The position numbers and the translations under genes are program-made. Source: Paracoccaceae bacterium (GTDB lineage: Bacteria; Pseudomonadota; Alphaproteobacteria; Rhodobacterales; Rhodobacteraceae). Taken from it: 15,710 bases of DNA. Where the stretch lies: positions 1 through 15,710 of the forward strand of contig JAKITE010000059.1 of the NCBI GenBank assembly GCA_021648225.1, given 5' to 3'. Shown piece after piece: positions 6,678 to 13,055 of this stretch (the stretch's first letter is position 1; the number at the start of each line of letters is the position of its first letter). The notes under the pieces were generated by a model. The model saw nothing but the letters and a program-made list of their open reading frames with translations, was not told the origin of the DNA and did no database searches.

Positions 6678-7250
6678 ATGGCAAAATTCAACCCGGTTTT
6701 GATGGCCCCTCCCCTTATTTTTCTTGGCTTGGCCGGTATGTTCTATTACGGGCTTATGCGCGAAAACCCTGACCAGCTGCCTTCAGCCCTAACCGGAAGA
6801 CCGGTGCCGGTCATGAACCTGACCGACCTGCGCAGCGACCCGGCCCCGACCCGTGATGATCTTTTGGTTGACGGGGTAAAGCTGGTTAATTTCTGGGCAA
6901 GCTGGTGTGGCCCGTGTCGCACCGAACACCCGACCTTGATGCAAATGCAAGCCGATGGCATTCCCATTATCGGCATCAATTACAAAGATGATCCCGCAAA
7001 CGCGCTTAGCTTTCTGGCCGAACTTGACGATCCATTTATCAAAGTCGGCGCAGATTTTACCGGCCGGAATGCCATTGAATGGGGGGTTACGGCGGTGCCG
7101 GAAACCTTTGTGATCAACGGCGATGGCAAAATTATTTTGCGATACCCCGGGCCAATCACCGGCAGGGTTTTCGAGAAATACATTGCCCCCGCCATTCTGG
7201 AAGCATCGACCACAACAGAACCTGAGGAGCTGGCAGAACCAGCTGAATAA
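6678..7250 (+). CDS. ccmG: Thiol:disulfide interchange protein CcmG/DsbE
   Basis: A 190-residue membrane-anchored thioredoxin. Residues about 6-26 form the N-terminal signal anchor; the rest is periplasmic. The active site is WASWCGPC, with redox cysteines 77 and 80, and the cis-proline loop is TAVPETFV (P141). The GVTAVPET segment and an acidic active-site environment are typical of CcmG/DsbE, which keeps the CXXCH cysteines of apocytochrome c reduced using electrons from CcdA or DsbD. The tail, about residues 176-190, is Glu/Thr/Pro-rich and probably disordered. It begins three bases after ccmD as the last gene of the run. Its TAA abuts the TGA of convergent yciB with no gap, and an inverted repeat spans both stops. 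Confidence 0.95.
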   Translation: MAKFNPVLMAPPLIFLGLAGMFYYGLMRENPDQLPSALTGRPVPVMNLTDLRSDPAPTRDDLLVDGVKLVNFWASWCGPCRTEHPTLMQMQADGIPIIGINYKDDPANALSFLAELDDPFIKVGADFTGRNAIEWGVTAVPETFVINGDGKIILRYPGPITGRVFEKYIAPAILEASTTTEPEELAEPAE

Positions 7251-7257
7251 TCAGCTG
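7240..7257. terminator. Inverted repeat spanning both stop codons of convergent ccmG and yciB
   Basis: CAGCTGA (7240-7246) and TCAGCTG (7251-7257) form a perfect 7-bp stem with loop ATAA. The stop codons of ccmG (TAA, 7248-7250) and yciB (TGA, minus strand, 7253-7251) both fall inside it. The placement between convergent genes suggests a compact bidirectional terminator, but there is no proper T-run on either side, so function is uncertain. Confidence 0.4.
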
Positions 7258-7868
7258 TCTTCGTCTTCGACAATCGCGTATTTTTGAAATACGCCTGATT
7301 GGGTAAAGATAAACACAAAGGTGGCAATTGGCAAAAAGAAGGTTTTGAAGGTTACCCAAGTGTCCGTATCAAAACTGCGCCAGACCGATTCGTTGGCAAT
7401 CGCCAAAGCCAGAAAAAACAGCGCAAAGCGTTTGGTGAAAATCATCCAGCCTTCGTCTTGTAATGGCAGGAAATCCCCCATTAAATACCGCAAATAGGAT
7501 TGCCCGCGCAGCAGGCCCACCCCGAGGATCAACCCAAAAGCCGCATAGATAATGGTTGGTTTCATTTTGATAAATGTTGCGTCTTGCAACCATAATGTCA
7601 GCCCGCCAAACACCACCACGATTATCGCGGTCATCACCGCCATTTTCGGCAGGTGCCGCACGGTGACCCAGGAATAGGCCAAAGCCGCCAATGTGACGGG
7701 CACAAACACGGCTGTTGCAAACAAAACCTGCGCCAGTTGGCGCGCGTCATCGCTTAGGGTTTCGTCATAAGGGGCGAATTTATAGGCTATGAAAAAGACC
7801 ATGATCGGCCCCATTTCCAGCACTAGTTTCACAATCGGGTTTTGTTGCTTTTTTTCCATGTTTTCCAT
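7251..7868 (-). CDS. yciB: Inner-membrane septation-associated protein YciB (IspZ / septation protein A)
   Basis: A 205-residue polytopic membrane protein. The N-terminus NPIVKLVLEMGPIMVFFIAY matches the family's VKxxLExGPxxxFF start, and the remainder contains about five hydrophobic segments with FIKMKPTIIYAAFG and FFALAIANESVWR-like family blocks. YciB is an inner-membrane protein linked to cell-envelope synthesis and septation in enterobacteria; its molecular function is unsettled. Two in-frame ATGs (7868, and 7859 three codons later) are possible and neither has a strong ribosome-binding site. It lies 45 bases downstream of the EamA transporter on the same strand and converges with ccmG. 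A ftsY-DMT transporter-yciB order fits a shared transcript. Confidence 0.9.
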   Translation of the reverse strand: MENMEKKQQNPIVKLVLEMGPIMVFFIAYKFAPYDETLSDDARQLAQVLFATAVFVPVTLAALAYSWVTVRHLPKMAVMTAIIVVVFGGLTLWLQDATFIKMKPTIIYAAFGLILGVGLLRGQSYLRYLMGDFLPLQDEGWMIFTKRFALFFLALAIANESVWRSFDTDTWVTFKTFFLPIATFVFIFTQSGVFQKYAIVEDEDS

Positions 7869-7913
7869 TTAAGTACTAATGCATGATAATGCTACCGCTT
7901 TTTCAAAACGGCC

Positions 7914-8834
7914 TTAGCCAAATTCCACCACCACCGCGCCCAGTGCAATTAGCGCCATCAAACCCGCGCGCACCGGCCCTACGGTTTCTTTCAAAAACAA
8001 CCAGCCAATCAGCGCGGCAAACACAGTCGAGGTCTCGCGCATTACTGCCGCCTCACCCACAGAATCCAGCCTTGTGGCCATCATGATCGACCCGAAACTG
8101 GCAAATGCCAGCAAGCCCCCGACCAGCCCGCGCCGTAACAGCGGCGCAAGGCGCGGCGGCGATTCCATACGCTGGTAACGCCGCGCCGCAATAAATGGGA
8201 ACACCAAGCCGTCAATCAGAAAAAACCACGCCAAAAAGGTAAACGGATCCGCCGTGGCGCGAATGCCGTAAGCGTCATAGGTGGTATAAAGTGCTACAAA
8301 AATGCCGGTTAAAAACGCCAGGCCAATCGCGGCGCGAATATCGGATTGATCAATTTTTGAGCGTGTCAGGTTAAACGCCGCCAAGCCAAATATTCCGCCC
8401 GACAGCAACACAACCCCGAACCATTGCATCGGGGCGAAAACCTCGCCAAACACCACACCAGCTGCCAGCACCGTTATTAACGGCCCCGTACCGCGCACCA
8501 CCGGATAAACCACCGTATAAGCGCCCTTTGTATAGGCCATGGCCTGCAACACTTTGTAAGCCACATGAATGACCAGCATTCCGGCAAAAATTGGCCACAT
8601 ATAGGGTTCCGGCCAAGGCACCACAAACAGGGCAAAAGGTGCCGCCATCAGCGCATAAGACCCGTCAATCGCGCCGCGTGTCAGCCACGGATCAAACCGG
8701 CCTTTTTGCAGCGCGCCAAAGATGGCGTGGCTAATGGCTGCCAGCAATGCCAGCCCCAACGCCCAGCTCTGGCCAGTGGCTGTGCCTTCAATGCTGGTGA
8801 AAACTCGCTCAATCCTCGATGCCTGCAAGGGCAT
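7914..8834 (-). CDS. EamA/DMT-family membrane transporter
   Basis: A 306-residue integral membrane protein with about ten hydrophobic segments in two similar halves, as in the drug/metabolite transporter superfamily (EamA). Indicators include KGAYTVVYPVVRGTGPLITVLAAGVVFGE in the first half and GEAAVMRETSTVFAALIGWLFLKE in the second, the conserved end-of-helix GE and KE positions. The substrate is unknown; relatives export amino acids or metabolites. I chose ATG 8834 because AGGA stands 8 bases upstream. This overlaps the end of ftsY by 26 bases. A start inside the first helix near GQSWALGLALL would need a non-ATG codon. Longer frames penetrate further into ftsY and are unlikely. Confidence 0.85.
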   Translation of the reverse strand: MPLQASRIERVFTSIEGTATGQSWALGLALLAAISHAIFGALQKGRFDPWLTRGAIDGSYALMAAPFALFVVPWPEPYMWPIFAGMLVIHVAYKVLQAMAYTKGAYTVVYPVVRGTGPLITVLAAGVVFGEVFAPMQWFGVVLLSGGIFGLAAFNLTRSKIDQSDIRAAIGLAFLTGIFVALYTTYDAYGIRATADPFTFLAWFFLIDGLVFPFIAARRYQRMESPPRLAPLLRRGLVGGLLAFASFGSIMMATRLDSVGEAAVMRETSTVFAALIGWLFLKETVGPVRAGLMALIALGAVVVEFG

Positions 8835-9819
8835 TGGCAAATTCCTGTGGGTCGAACGGCGACAGATCATCAATGGCCTCGCCAACACCAATGGCGTGGA
8901 TCGGCAGGCCAAAACGATCTGCCAGCGCCACCAGAACCCCGCCTTTGGCGGTGCCGTCCAGCTTGGTCATCACCAAACCCGAAACGTCAGCGATTTTGGT
9001 AAAAATATCAACCTGATTAAGGGCATTCTGGCCGGTAGTGGCATCCAGCACCAGCAGGGTATTATGGGGGGCTTCGGGGTCTTTCTTGCGAATAACCCGC
9101 ACGATTTTGGCCAGTTCTTCCATCAAATCCGCGCGGTTTTGCAAGCGGCCAGCGGTATCAATCAGCAATATATCCGCGCCATCTGCCTCGGCTTTACTCA
9201 TAGCTTCATAGGCCAGCGAGGCCGGATCGGACCCTTCGGGCGCAGTTAAAACCGGCACACCGGCGCGTTCGCCCCAGACCTGTAATTGCTCAACAGCAGC
9301 GGCACGAAATGTGTCGCCCGCAGCAATCACCACCGATTTTCCGGCACCCTTAAGCTGGCTGGCCAGTTTGCCAATGGTGGTGGTTTTGCCAGAGCCGTTA
9401 ACCCCGACCACCAAAACCACCTGCGGCTTTTTGCCATAAATCGGCAAGGGCCGCGCCACCGGTTCCAGAATTGCGGCACATTCAGCCGCCAGCAGGCGTT
9501 TGATCTCGTCACTGCCAAGACGTTTGCCAAACCGTCCCTCGGCCATTTTGGCGGCAACCTTCAGGGCGGTTTCAACCCCCATATCGGCCGAGATCAGCAA
9601 TTCCTCAAGGCTTTCCAGCATCGCATCGTCAAGCACCCGTTTGGGCGCGGCATCGCGGCCCAACGCACGGGCAATCAGCCCCGGTTTGGGGCTGGATTCC
9701 GGCGCAGTTTCCGGCGCAGTTTCCTCAACAGGGCTTTCCTCAACAATCGCTTGCAACCCATCGTCAATTTTTGACGATGATTTGGTCAGACGGTTTTTGA
9801 GTTTTTTGAAAAAGGACAT
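8809..9819 (-). CDS. ftsY: Signal recognition particle receptor FtsY
   Basis: A 336-residue SRP GTPase that docks ribosome-SRP complexes at the inner membrane. A lysine-rich start (MSFFKKLKNRL) and short acidic linker (about 27-45) are followed by the helical N domain (about 50-125) and the G domain. GTPase motifs are complete: G1 GVNGSGKTT (139-147), G2 DTFRAAAVEQL (169-179), G3 DTAGR (221-225), G4 TKLD (285-288) and GVGE (311-314). The C-terminal PFDPQEFANAL is typical. The acidic A region is short, as usual in alphaproteobacteria. GGAG stands 6 bases before the ATG. The gene is preceded by an inverted repeat and overlaps the downstream DMT transporter. Confidence 0.97.
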   Translation of the reverse strand: MSFFKKLKNRLTKSSSKIDDGLQAIVEESPVEETAPETAPESSPKPGLIARALGRDAAPKRVLDDAMLESLEELLISADMGVETALKVAAKMAEGRFGKRLGSDEIKRLLAAECAAILEPVARPLPIYGKKPQVVLVVGVNGSGKTTTIGKLASQLKGAGKSVVIAAGDTFRAAAVEQLQVWGERAGVPVLTAPEGSDPASLAYEAMSKAEADGADILLIDTAGRLQNRADLMEELAKIVRVIRKKDPEAPHNTLLVLDATTGQNALNQVDIFTKIADVSGLVMTKLDGTAKGGVLVALADRFGLPIHAIGVGEAIDDLSPFDPQEFANALAGIED

Positions 9820-9834
9820 AGAGGCTCCGATCGT

Positions 9835-9859
9835 TGCATCCCATTTAATATGGGATGCA
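9835..9859 (-). repeat. Perfect 10-bp inverted repeat between the NuoEF-like gene and ftsY
   Basis: TGCATCCCAT (9835-9844) and ATGGGATGCA (9850-9859) form a perfect stem around TTAAT. It sits 20 bases after the upstream gene's stop codon and 15 bases before the ftsY ATG. No T-run follows on the minus strand. It could be a weak terminator, an RNA-processing site or an operator. Confidence 0.5.
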
Positions 9860-9879
9860 GGCAGATGAAAGGTGCAACT

Positions 9880-11568
9880 TTAAATCTGGTCAGGGAAATA
9901 TTTCATCAGTGACAGAATCGGATTTGGCGCCGCCTGCCCCAACCCACAGATCGAGGCATCCATCATGGCGGTGCAAAGCTCCGTCAGCAAGCCCTGATCC
10001 CAGCGATCCACCTGCATCAGCTTTACGGCTTTTTCACAGCCGATACGACAAGGGGTGCATTGACCACAGCTTTCATCCTCGAAAAATCTCAGCATATTCA
10101 AGACAGCATCCCGCACGGAATCCTGATCCGACAGCACCACAACGGCGGCTGATCCGATAAAACTGCCATATTCCTGCAACACATCAAAATCCAGCGGAAT
10201 GTCATGCATGCTGGCAGGCAACAGCCCCGAAGACGGCCCGCCGGGGGAATAAGCGGTGAATTCATGGCCATCCATCATGCCGCCGCATGCCTTGATAATA
10301 TCCGAAATAGTCGACCCCGCAGGCAGCAATTGCACGCCCGGAAATTTCACCCGGCCCGATACCGAATAAGACCGCAAACCCTTGCGCCCGTTACGTTCAT
10401 GGCTATTCAAAATCTCCGGACCGCCTCGACAAACCTTGGTGATCCAGTAAAGCGTTTCGACATTATGCACCAAGGTCGGCCGGCCAAAAACACCCACCTG
10501 CGCCACATAAGGCGGCCGGTGGCGCGGCATGCCGCGTTTGCCCTCGATGCTTTCGATCATGGCACTTTCTTCGCCGCAAATATACGCGCCAGCACCACGG
10601 CGCAGATCAATATATCCGGTTTCAACAATGCCTGCCGCTTCCAGCTTTTTGATCTCCGCCAACAATATTTCTTGGATTTCGGGGTATTCATCGCGCAGAT
10701 AGATAAATGCGGTTTGCGCATCAACCGCCCATGCGGCAATCAGCATTCCTTCAAGGAAAACATGGGGTTCGCGCTCAAGATAATAGCGGTCCTTAAATGT
10801 CCCCGGCTCGCCCTCATCGGCATTTACTGCCAAATATCGCGGCCCATCGGCAGCACGCACAAACGACCATTTGCGCCCCGAAGGAAACCCCGCGCCGCCA
10901 AGCCCGCGCAGGCCGGATTGTAATATTTCATCCTGCACCTGATCAACGGTTTTTGCACCGGCGCGCAGGGATTGCAGGGTTTTGTAACCGCCATCATCGC
11001 TATATTCTTCAAATTCTTCATAGGCTGCAATATCGCCGTGGACCTTACCCGCCTTAACCGCCGTGTTTATTGCACTATAATCCGCATTGGTAATATGGTT
11101 ATGGCCCAGCGCCACCACCGGAGCAGTTTCGCACCGGCCCATGCAGGGCGCGCGCAAAACCCGCACCTCTTTTGAAGAATACCGCGTTGCCAGCTCGCGC
11201 AACAAATCAGCAGACCCTGCCAATTCACATGAAAGCGAATCGCAAACGCGAAGCGTCAGGGCGGGCGGCGCGGTTTCCCCCTCGCGAATAATATCAAAAT
11301 GGGCATAAAAACTGGCCACCTCGAAAATCTCGGCTTGCGAGAGCTTCATTTCCTCGGCCAAGGCCCGCAGATGTGCCGCAGACAGGTGGCCGAATTTATC
11401 CTGAATCAAATGCAGATATTCAATCAGCAAATCACGGCGCAGCGGCATGCCAGCCAGAATTTTGCGAATCTCGCTATGGGCCGTATCGTCCAACTGCCGC
11501 CCCTTCGGGGTGCGCCGGCCTTTGCCTTTGCCTGATTTCCAAACACCTTTGCCTTGATCCAGCGCCAT
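9880..11568 (-). CDS. Fused NuoE/NuoF-type NADH-oxidising flavo-iron-sulfur subunit (formate dehydrogenase beta-like)
   Basis: A 562-residue fusion. Residues about 25-180 form a NuoE/FdsG-like thioredoxin-fold domain with [2Fe-2S] ligands C109, C114, C142 and C146 (C-x4-C and C-x3-C). Residues about 195-562 form a NuoF/FdsB-like domain with the NADH/FMN glycine-rich loop GLRGLGGAGFPSGRKW (219-234), NADEGEPGTFKDR (249-261), GAGAYICGEES (325-335), and [4Fe-4S] ligands C501, C504, C507 and C541. Such subunits pass electrons between NAD+ and a molybdenum formate dehydrogenase or hydrogenase. A very basic Gly/Lys leader occupies residues 7-24. AAGGA stands 7 bases before the ATG. No catalytic alpha subunit, FdhD/FdsC or nuo gene is adjacent, so the partner is unknown. 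Downstream is ftsY. Confidence 0.9.
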   Translation of the reverse strand: MALDQGKGVWKSGKGKGRRTPKGRQLDDTAHSEIRKILAGMPLRRDLLIEYLHLIQDKFGHLSAAHLRALAEEMKLSQAEIFEVASFYAHFDIIREGETAPPALTLRVCDSLSCELAGSADLLRELATRYSSKEVRVLRAPCMGRCETAPVVALGHNHITNADYSAINTAVKAGKVHGDIAAYEEFEEYSDDGGYKTLQSLRAGAKTVDQVQDEILQSGLRGLGGAGFPSGRKWSFVRAADGPRYLAVNADEGEPGTFKDRYYLEREPHVFLEGMLIAAWAVDAQTAFIYLRDEYPEIQEILLAEIKKLEAAGIVETGYIDLRRGAGAYICGEESAMIESIEGKRGMPRHRPPYVAQVGVFGRPTLVHNVETLYWITKVCRGGPEILNSHERNGRKGLRSYSVSGRVKFPGVQLLPAGSTISDIIKACGGMMDGHEFTAYSPGGPSSGLLPASMHDIPLDFDVLQEYGSFIGSAAVVVLSDQDSVRDAVLNMLRFFEDESCGQCTPCRIGCEKAVKLMQVDRWDQGLLTELCTAMMDASICGLGQAAPNPILSLMKYFPDQI

Positions 11569-11603
11569 TTTTCAGTCCTTTTCGGGGTTATCGCCACACT
11601 TTA

Positions 11604-11619
11604 CGGCAAACTCTTGCCG
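11604..11619. promoter_or_regulatory. Inverted repeat in the divergent intergenic region 11569-11722
   Basis: CGGCAA (11604-11609) and TTGCCG (11614-11619) form a perfect 6-bp inverted repeat with a 4-base spacer, 36 bases upstream of the NuoEF-like start codon and about 100 bases upstream of the first small exported-protein gene. Position suggests an operator or leader hairpin for the minus-strand gene. For the plus-strand gene, TTGCAA (11666-11671) and GATATA (11690-11695) with 18-base spacing are a weak promoter candidate. Confidence 0.3.
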
Positions 11620-11722
11620 AATAAACAGCCAAAAACGACTTCAACAAAGGGTGAACCGCATATGCTTGCAAAATCTTGCCGCAATTGCTGATATACTTGT
11701 ATTTTTCAAGGAGCATGATTCC

Positions 11723-12217
11723 ATGCAAAAACTGTTATTCGCGTTATTTGTCCTGACATTTACCACCGCCGCCAATGCCCAGGATGCAACCTTGTCGCTG
11801 GCTGAAAAACTGCGATTGGGCGCGATCATGGACGCCGCCGCGTTCAAAGCCTTAACCGATGGCAATACCATCACCTATAATAATGGCACCGAGGATGTTT
11901 ACCGTGAATATTACCGCCCCGGCACCAACCGTATTGTCATTGAATGGACCGAAGCCGGGGACCCAAGCCAAACCATTTGTGACACCGGCACCTGGTATGA
12001 GGAAAACGGATTAATCTGTTTTGACTGGTCTGCCTCCGGTTCGGTTTGCGCCCTATGGGTGGATTATGAGGGCGAATATATTTCCGCAATTTCAGGGCTG
12101 GACGGCATGCTGGACCAAAATCTGGAGGTGATTTCAACCATCACAACCACACCGCTTTATTGCGAGGTTGGCATGGTGCAATTGCAAATGCCGGTATTGA
12201 ATGCAGAATCCGGATGA
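11723..12217 (+). CDS. Small exported four-cysteine protein, first of three tandem paralogues
   Basis: A 164-residue protein of unknown function. The signal peptide MQKLLFALFVLTFTTAANA (1-19) has a clear cleavage site, so the protein should be periplasmic or secreted. The mature part contains FKALTDGNTITY (41-52), REYYRPGTNR (61-70) and four cysteines at 86, 99, 109 and 147, with GTWYEENGLICFDW around the second. The first two cysteines are separated by 12 residues, as in both following genes, which suggests two conserved disulfides. This copy is the longest, with about 20 extra residues before the shared domain. AGGAG stands 9 bases before the ATG; a longer frame upstream was rejected because the signal peptide starts here. 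Its stop overlaps the next start (ATGA). Confidence 0.8.
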   Translation: MQKLLFALFVLTFTTAANAQDATLSLAEKLRLGAIMDAAAFKALTDGNTITYNNGTEDVYREYYRPGTNRIVIEWTEAGDPSQTICDTGTWYEENGLICFDWSASGSVCALWVDYEGEYISAISGLDGMLDQNLEVISTITTTPLYCEVGMVQLQMPVLNAESG

Positions 12218-12654
12218 AAACGCTTGCCCTTCTTTTGCTGATGGTTCCGGTGGTTTCACCAGCCCAAACCCTTGCGGAGCGGTTTGAAAACGGCACTGAA
12301 ATCACGGCATCCGAATGGCAGGATATGACCCGTGGCCGCACCGTGATTTATCAATCTTTTGGCGTGGAGCTGGGGCGGGAATATTACCCGGCAGAAGGTA
12401 ACAGGGTTTTTTACCAGTTTGTCGATGGTGAATGCATCGAGGGCACAATTGCCTATGCCCCCCCGCAATTTTGTTTTGACTGGCAAAGCTATGGTAAAAT
12501 GTGTTTTCAACATAAATACGTTGACGGTGAAATATTCATCATGGGCGAAAACAGCATCATTTTTGTATCCGATATTGTGACCGACCCGTTTCAATGCACC
12601 GCAAATTTCATGAGCGCGCTTGACCACCCCCTAACCTTTGCGGAGCTGGAATGA
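12214..12654 (+). CDS. Small exported four-cysteine protein, second of three tandem paralogues
   Basis: A 146-residue protein of unknown function with a signal peptide ending near SPAQ (residues 1-18). The shared pattern is TASEWQDMTRGRTVIY (31-46), LGREYYPAEGNRV (53-65), then cysteines at 74, 87, 97 and 128. Spacing of 12 residues between the first two and 9 between the second and third equals that of the preceding paralogue, and the CFDW motif at 87-90 is also shared. The start overlaps the previous stop codon by four bases and has only a weak ribosome-binding site, so translation probably depends on coupling. It in turn overlaps the third gene by four bases. The mature protein is acidic and aromatic-rich. 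Confidence 0.8.
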   Translation: MKTLALLLLMVPVVSPAQTLAERFENGTEITASEWQDMTRGRTVIYQSFGVELGREYYPAEGNRVFYQFVDGECIEGTIAYAPPQFCFDWQSYGKMCFQHKYVDGEIFIMGENSIIFVSDIVTDPFQCTANFMSALDHPLTFAELE

Positions 12655-13055
12655 AAACCCTGATCTCGTTGATTTTTATGGCTTTTGCGGCTCCGGCAAT
12701 TTCCCAAGAAATCATGAGCGCTGAGGAATTTGACAGCTTTAGCGTTGGCACCACATTGTATTTCTACCAAAATGGCCGGTTTTACGGTTCGGAACAGTTT
12801 TTCGAAGACCGGCAATCGGTCTGGCGGGCACAAGACGGCAGTTGCGTAAACGGCAAATGGGACGAGGTCGAAAACGGGATTTGTTTTTTATATGATGGCA
12901 GCGATGAGCTGCATTGCTGGCAGTTAACCCGCGAAGACGGCACCATTATGATCGAGAGCATGTTTCCGCCCATAGGCCAAGCCACAACCATCCTCGAAGT
13001 CGATGGCCAGGACACCATCCCGATCATTTGCACCGCGCCCTCACTAGGGGTTTAA
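12651..13055 (+). CDS. Small exported four-cysteine protein, third of three tandem paralogues
   Basis: A 134-residue protein of unknown function. The signal peptide MKTLISLIFMAFAAPAISQ covers residues 1-19. The mature domain starts with MSAEEFDSFSVGTTLYFY (22-39), continues with FYGSEQFFEDRQSVWRAQDG (44-63) and has cysteines at 65, 78, 89 and 127. NGICFLYDG and HCWQL are the blocks I associate from memory with single-copy proteins of this kind in Rhodobacterales, so this may be closest to the ancestral form. GGAG stands about 6 bases before the ATG. The TAA shares four bases with the stop codon of convergent xseA. Codon use looks like that of the neighbours, with no sign of recent transfer. 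Confidence 0.8.
   Translation: MKTLISLIFMAFAAPAISQEIMSAEEFDSFSVGTTLYFYQNGRFYGSEQFFEDRQSVWRAQDGSCVNGKWDEVENGICFLYDGSDELHCWQLTREDGTIMIESMFPPIGQATTILEVDGQDTIPIICTAPSLGV

Noticed and set aside
8835..8912. Longer start for the DMT transporter inside ftsY
   Set aside because: It would deepen the overlap with ftsY and add a polar, arginine-rich leader before the first membrane helix. ATG 8834 has a good ribosome-binding site.
9880..11568. Assignment as canonical respiratory complex I subunit NuoF
   Set aside because: Complex I keeps NuoE and NuoF as separate chains in a nuo operon in this group; here they are fused and isolated, favouring a formate dehydrogenase or diaphorase type.
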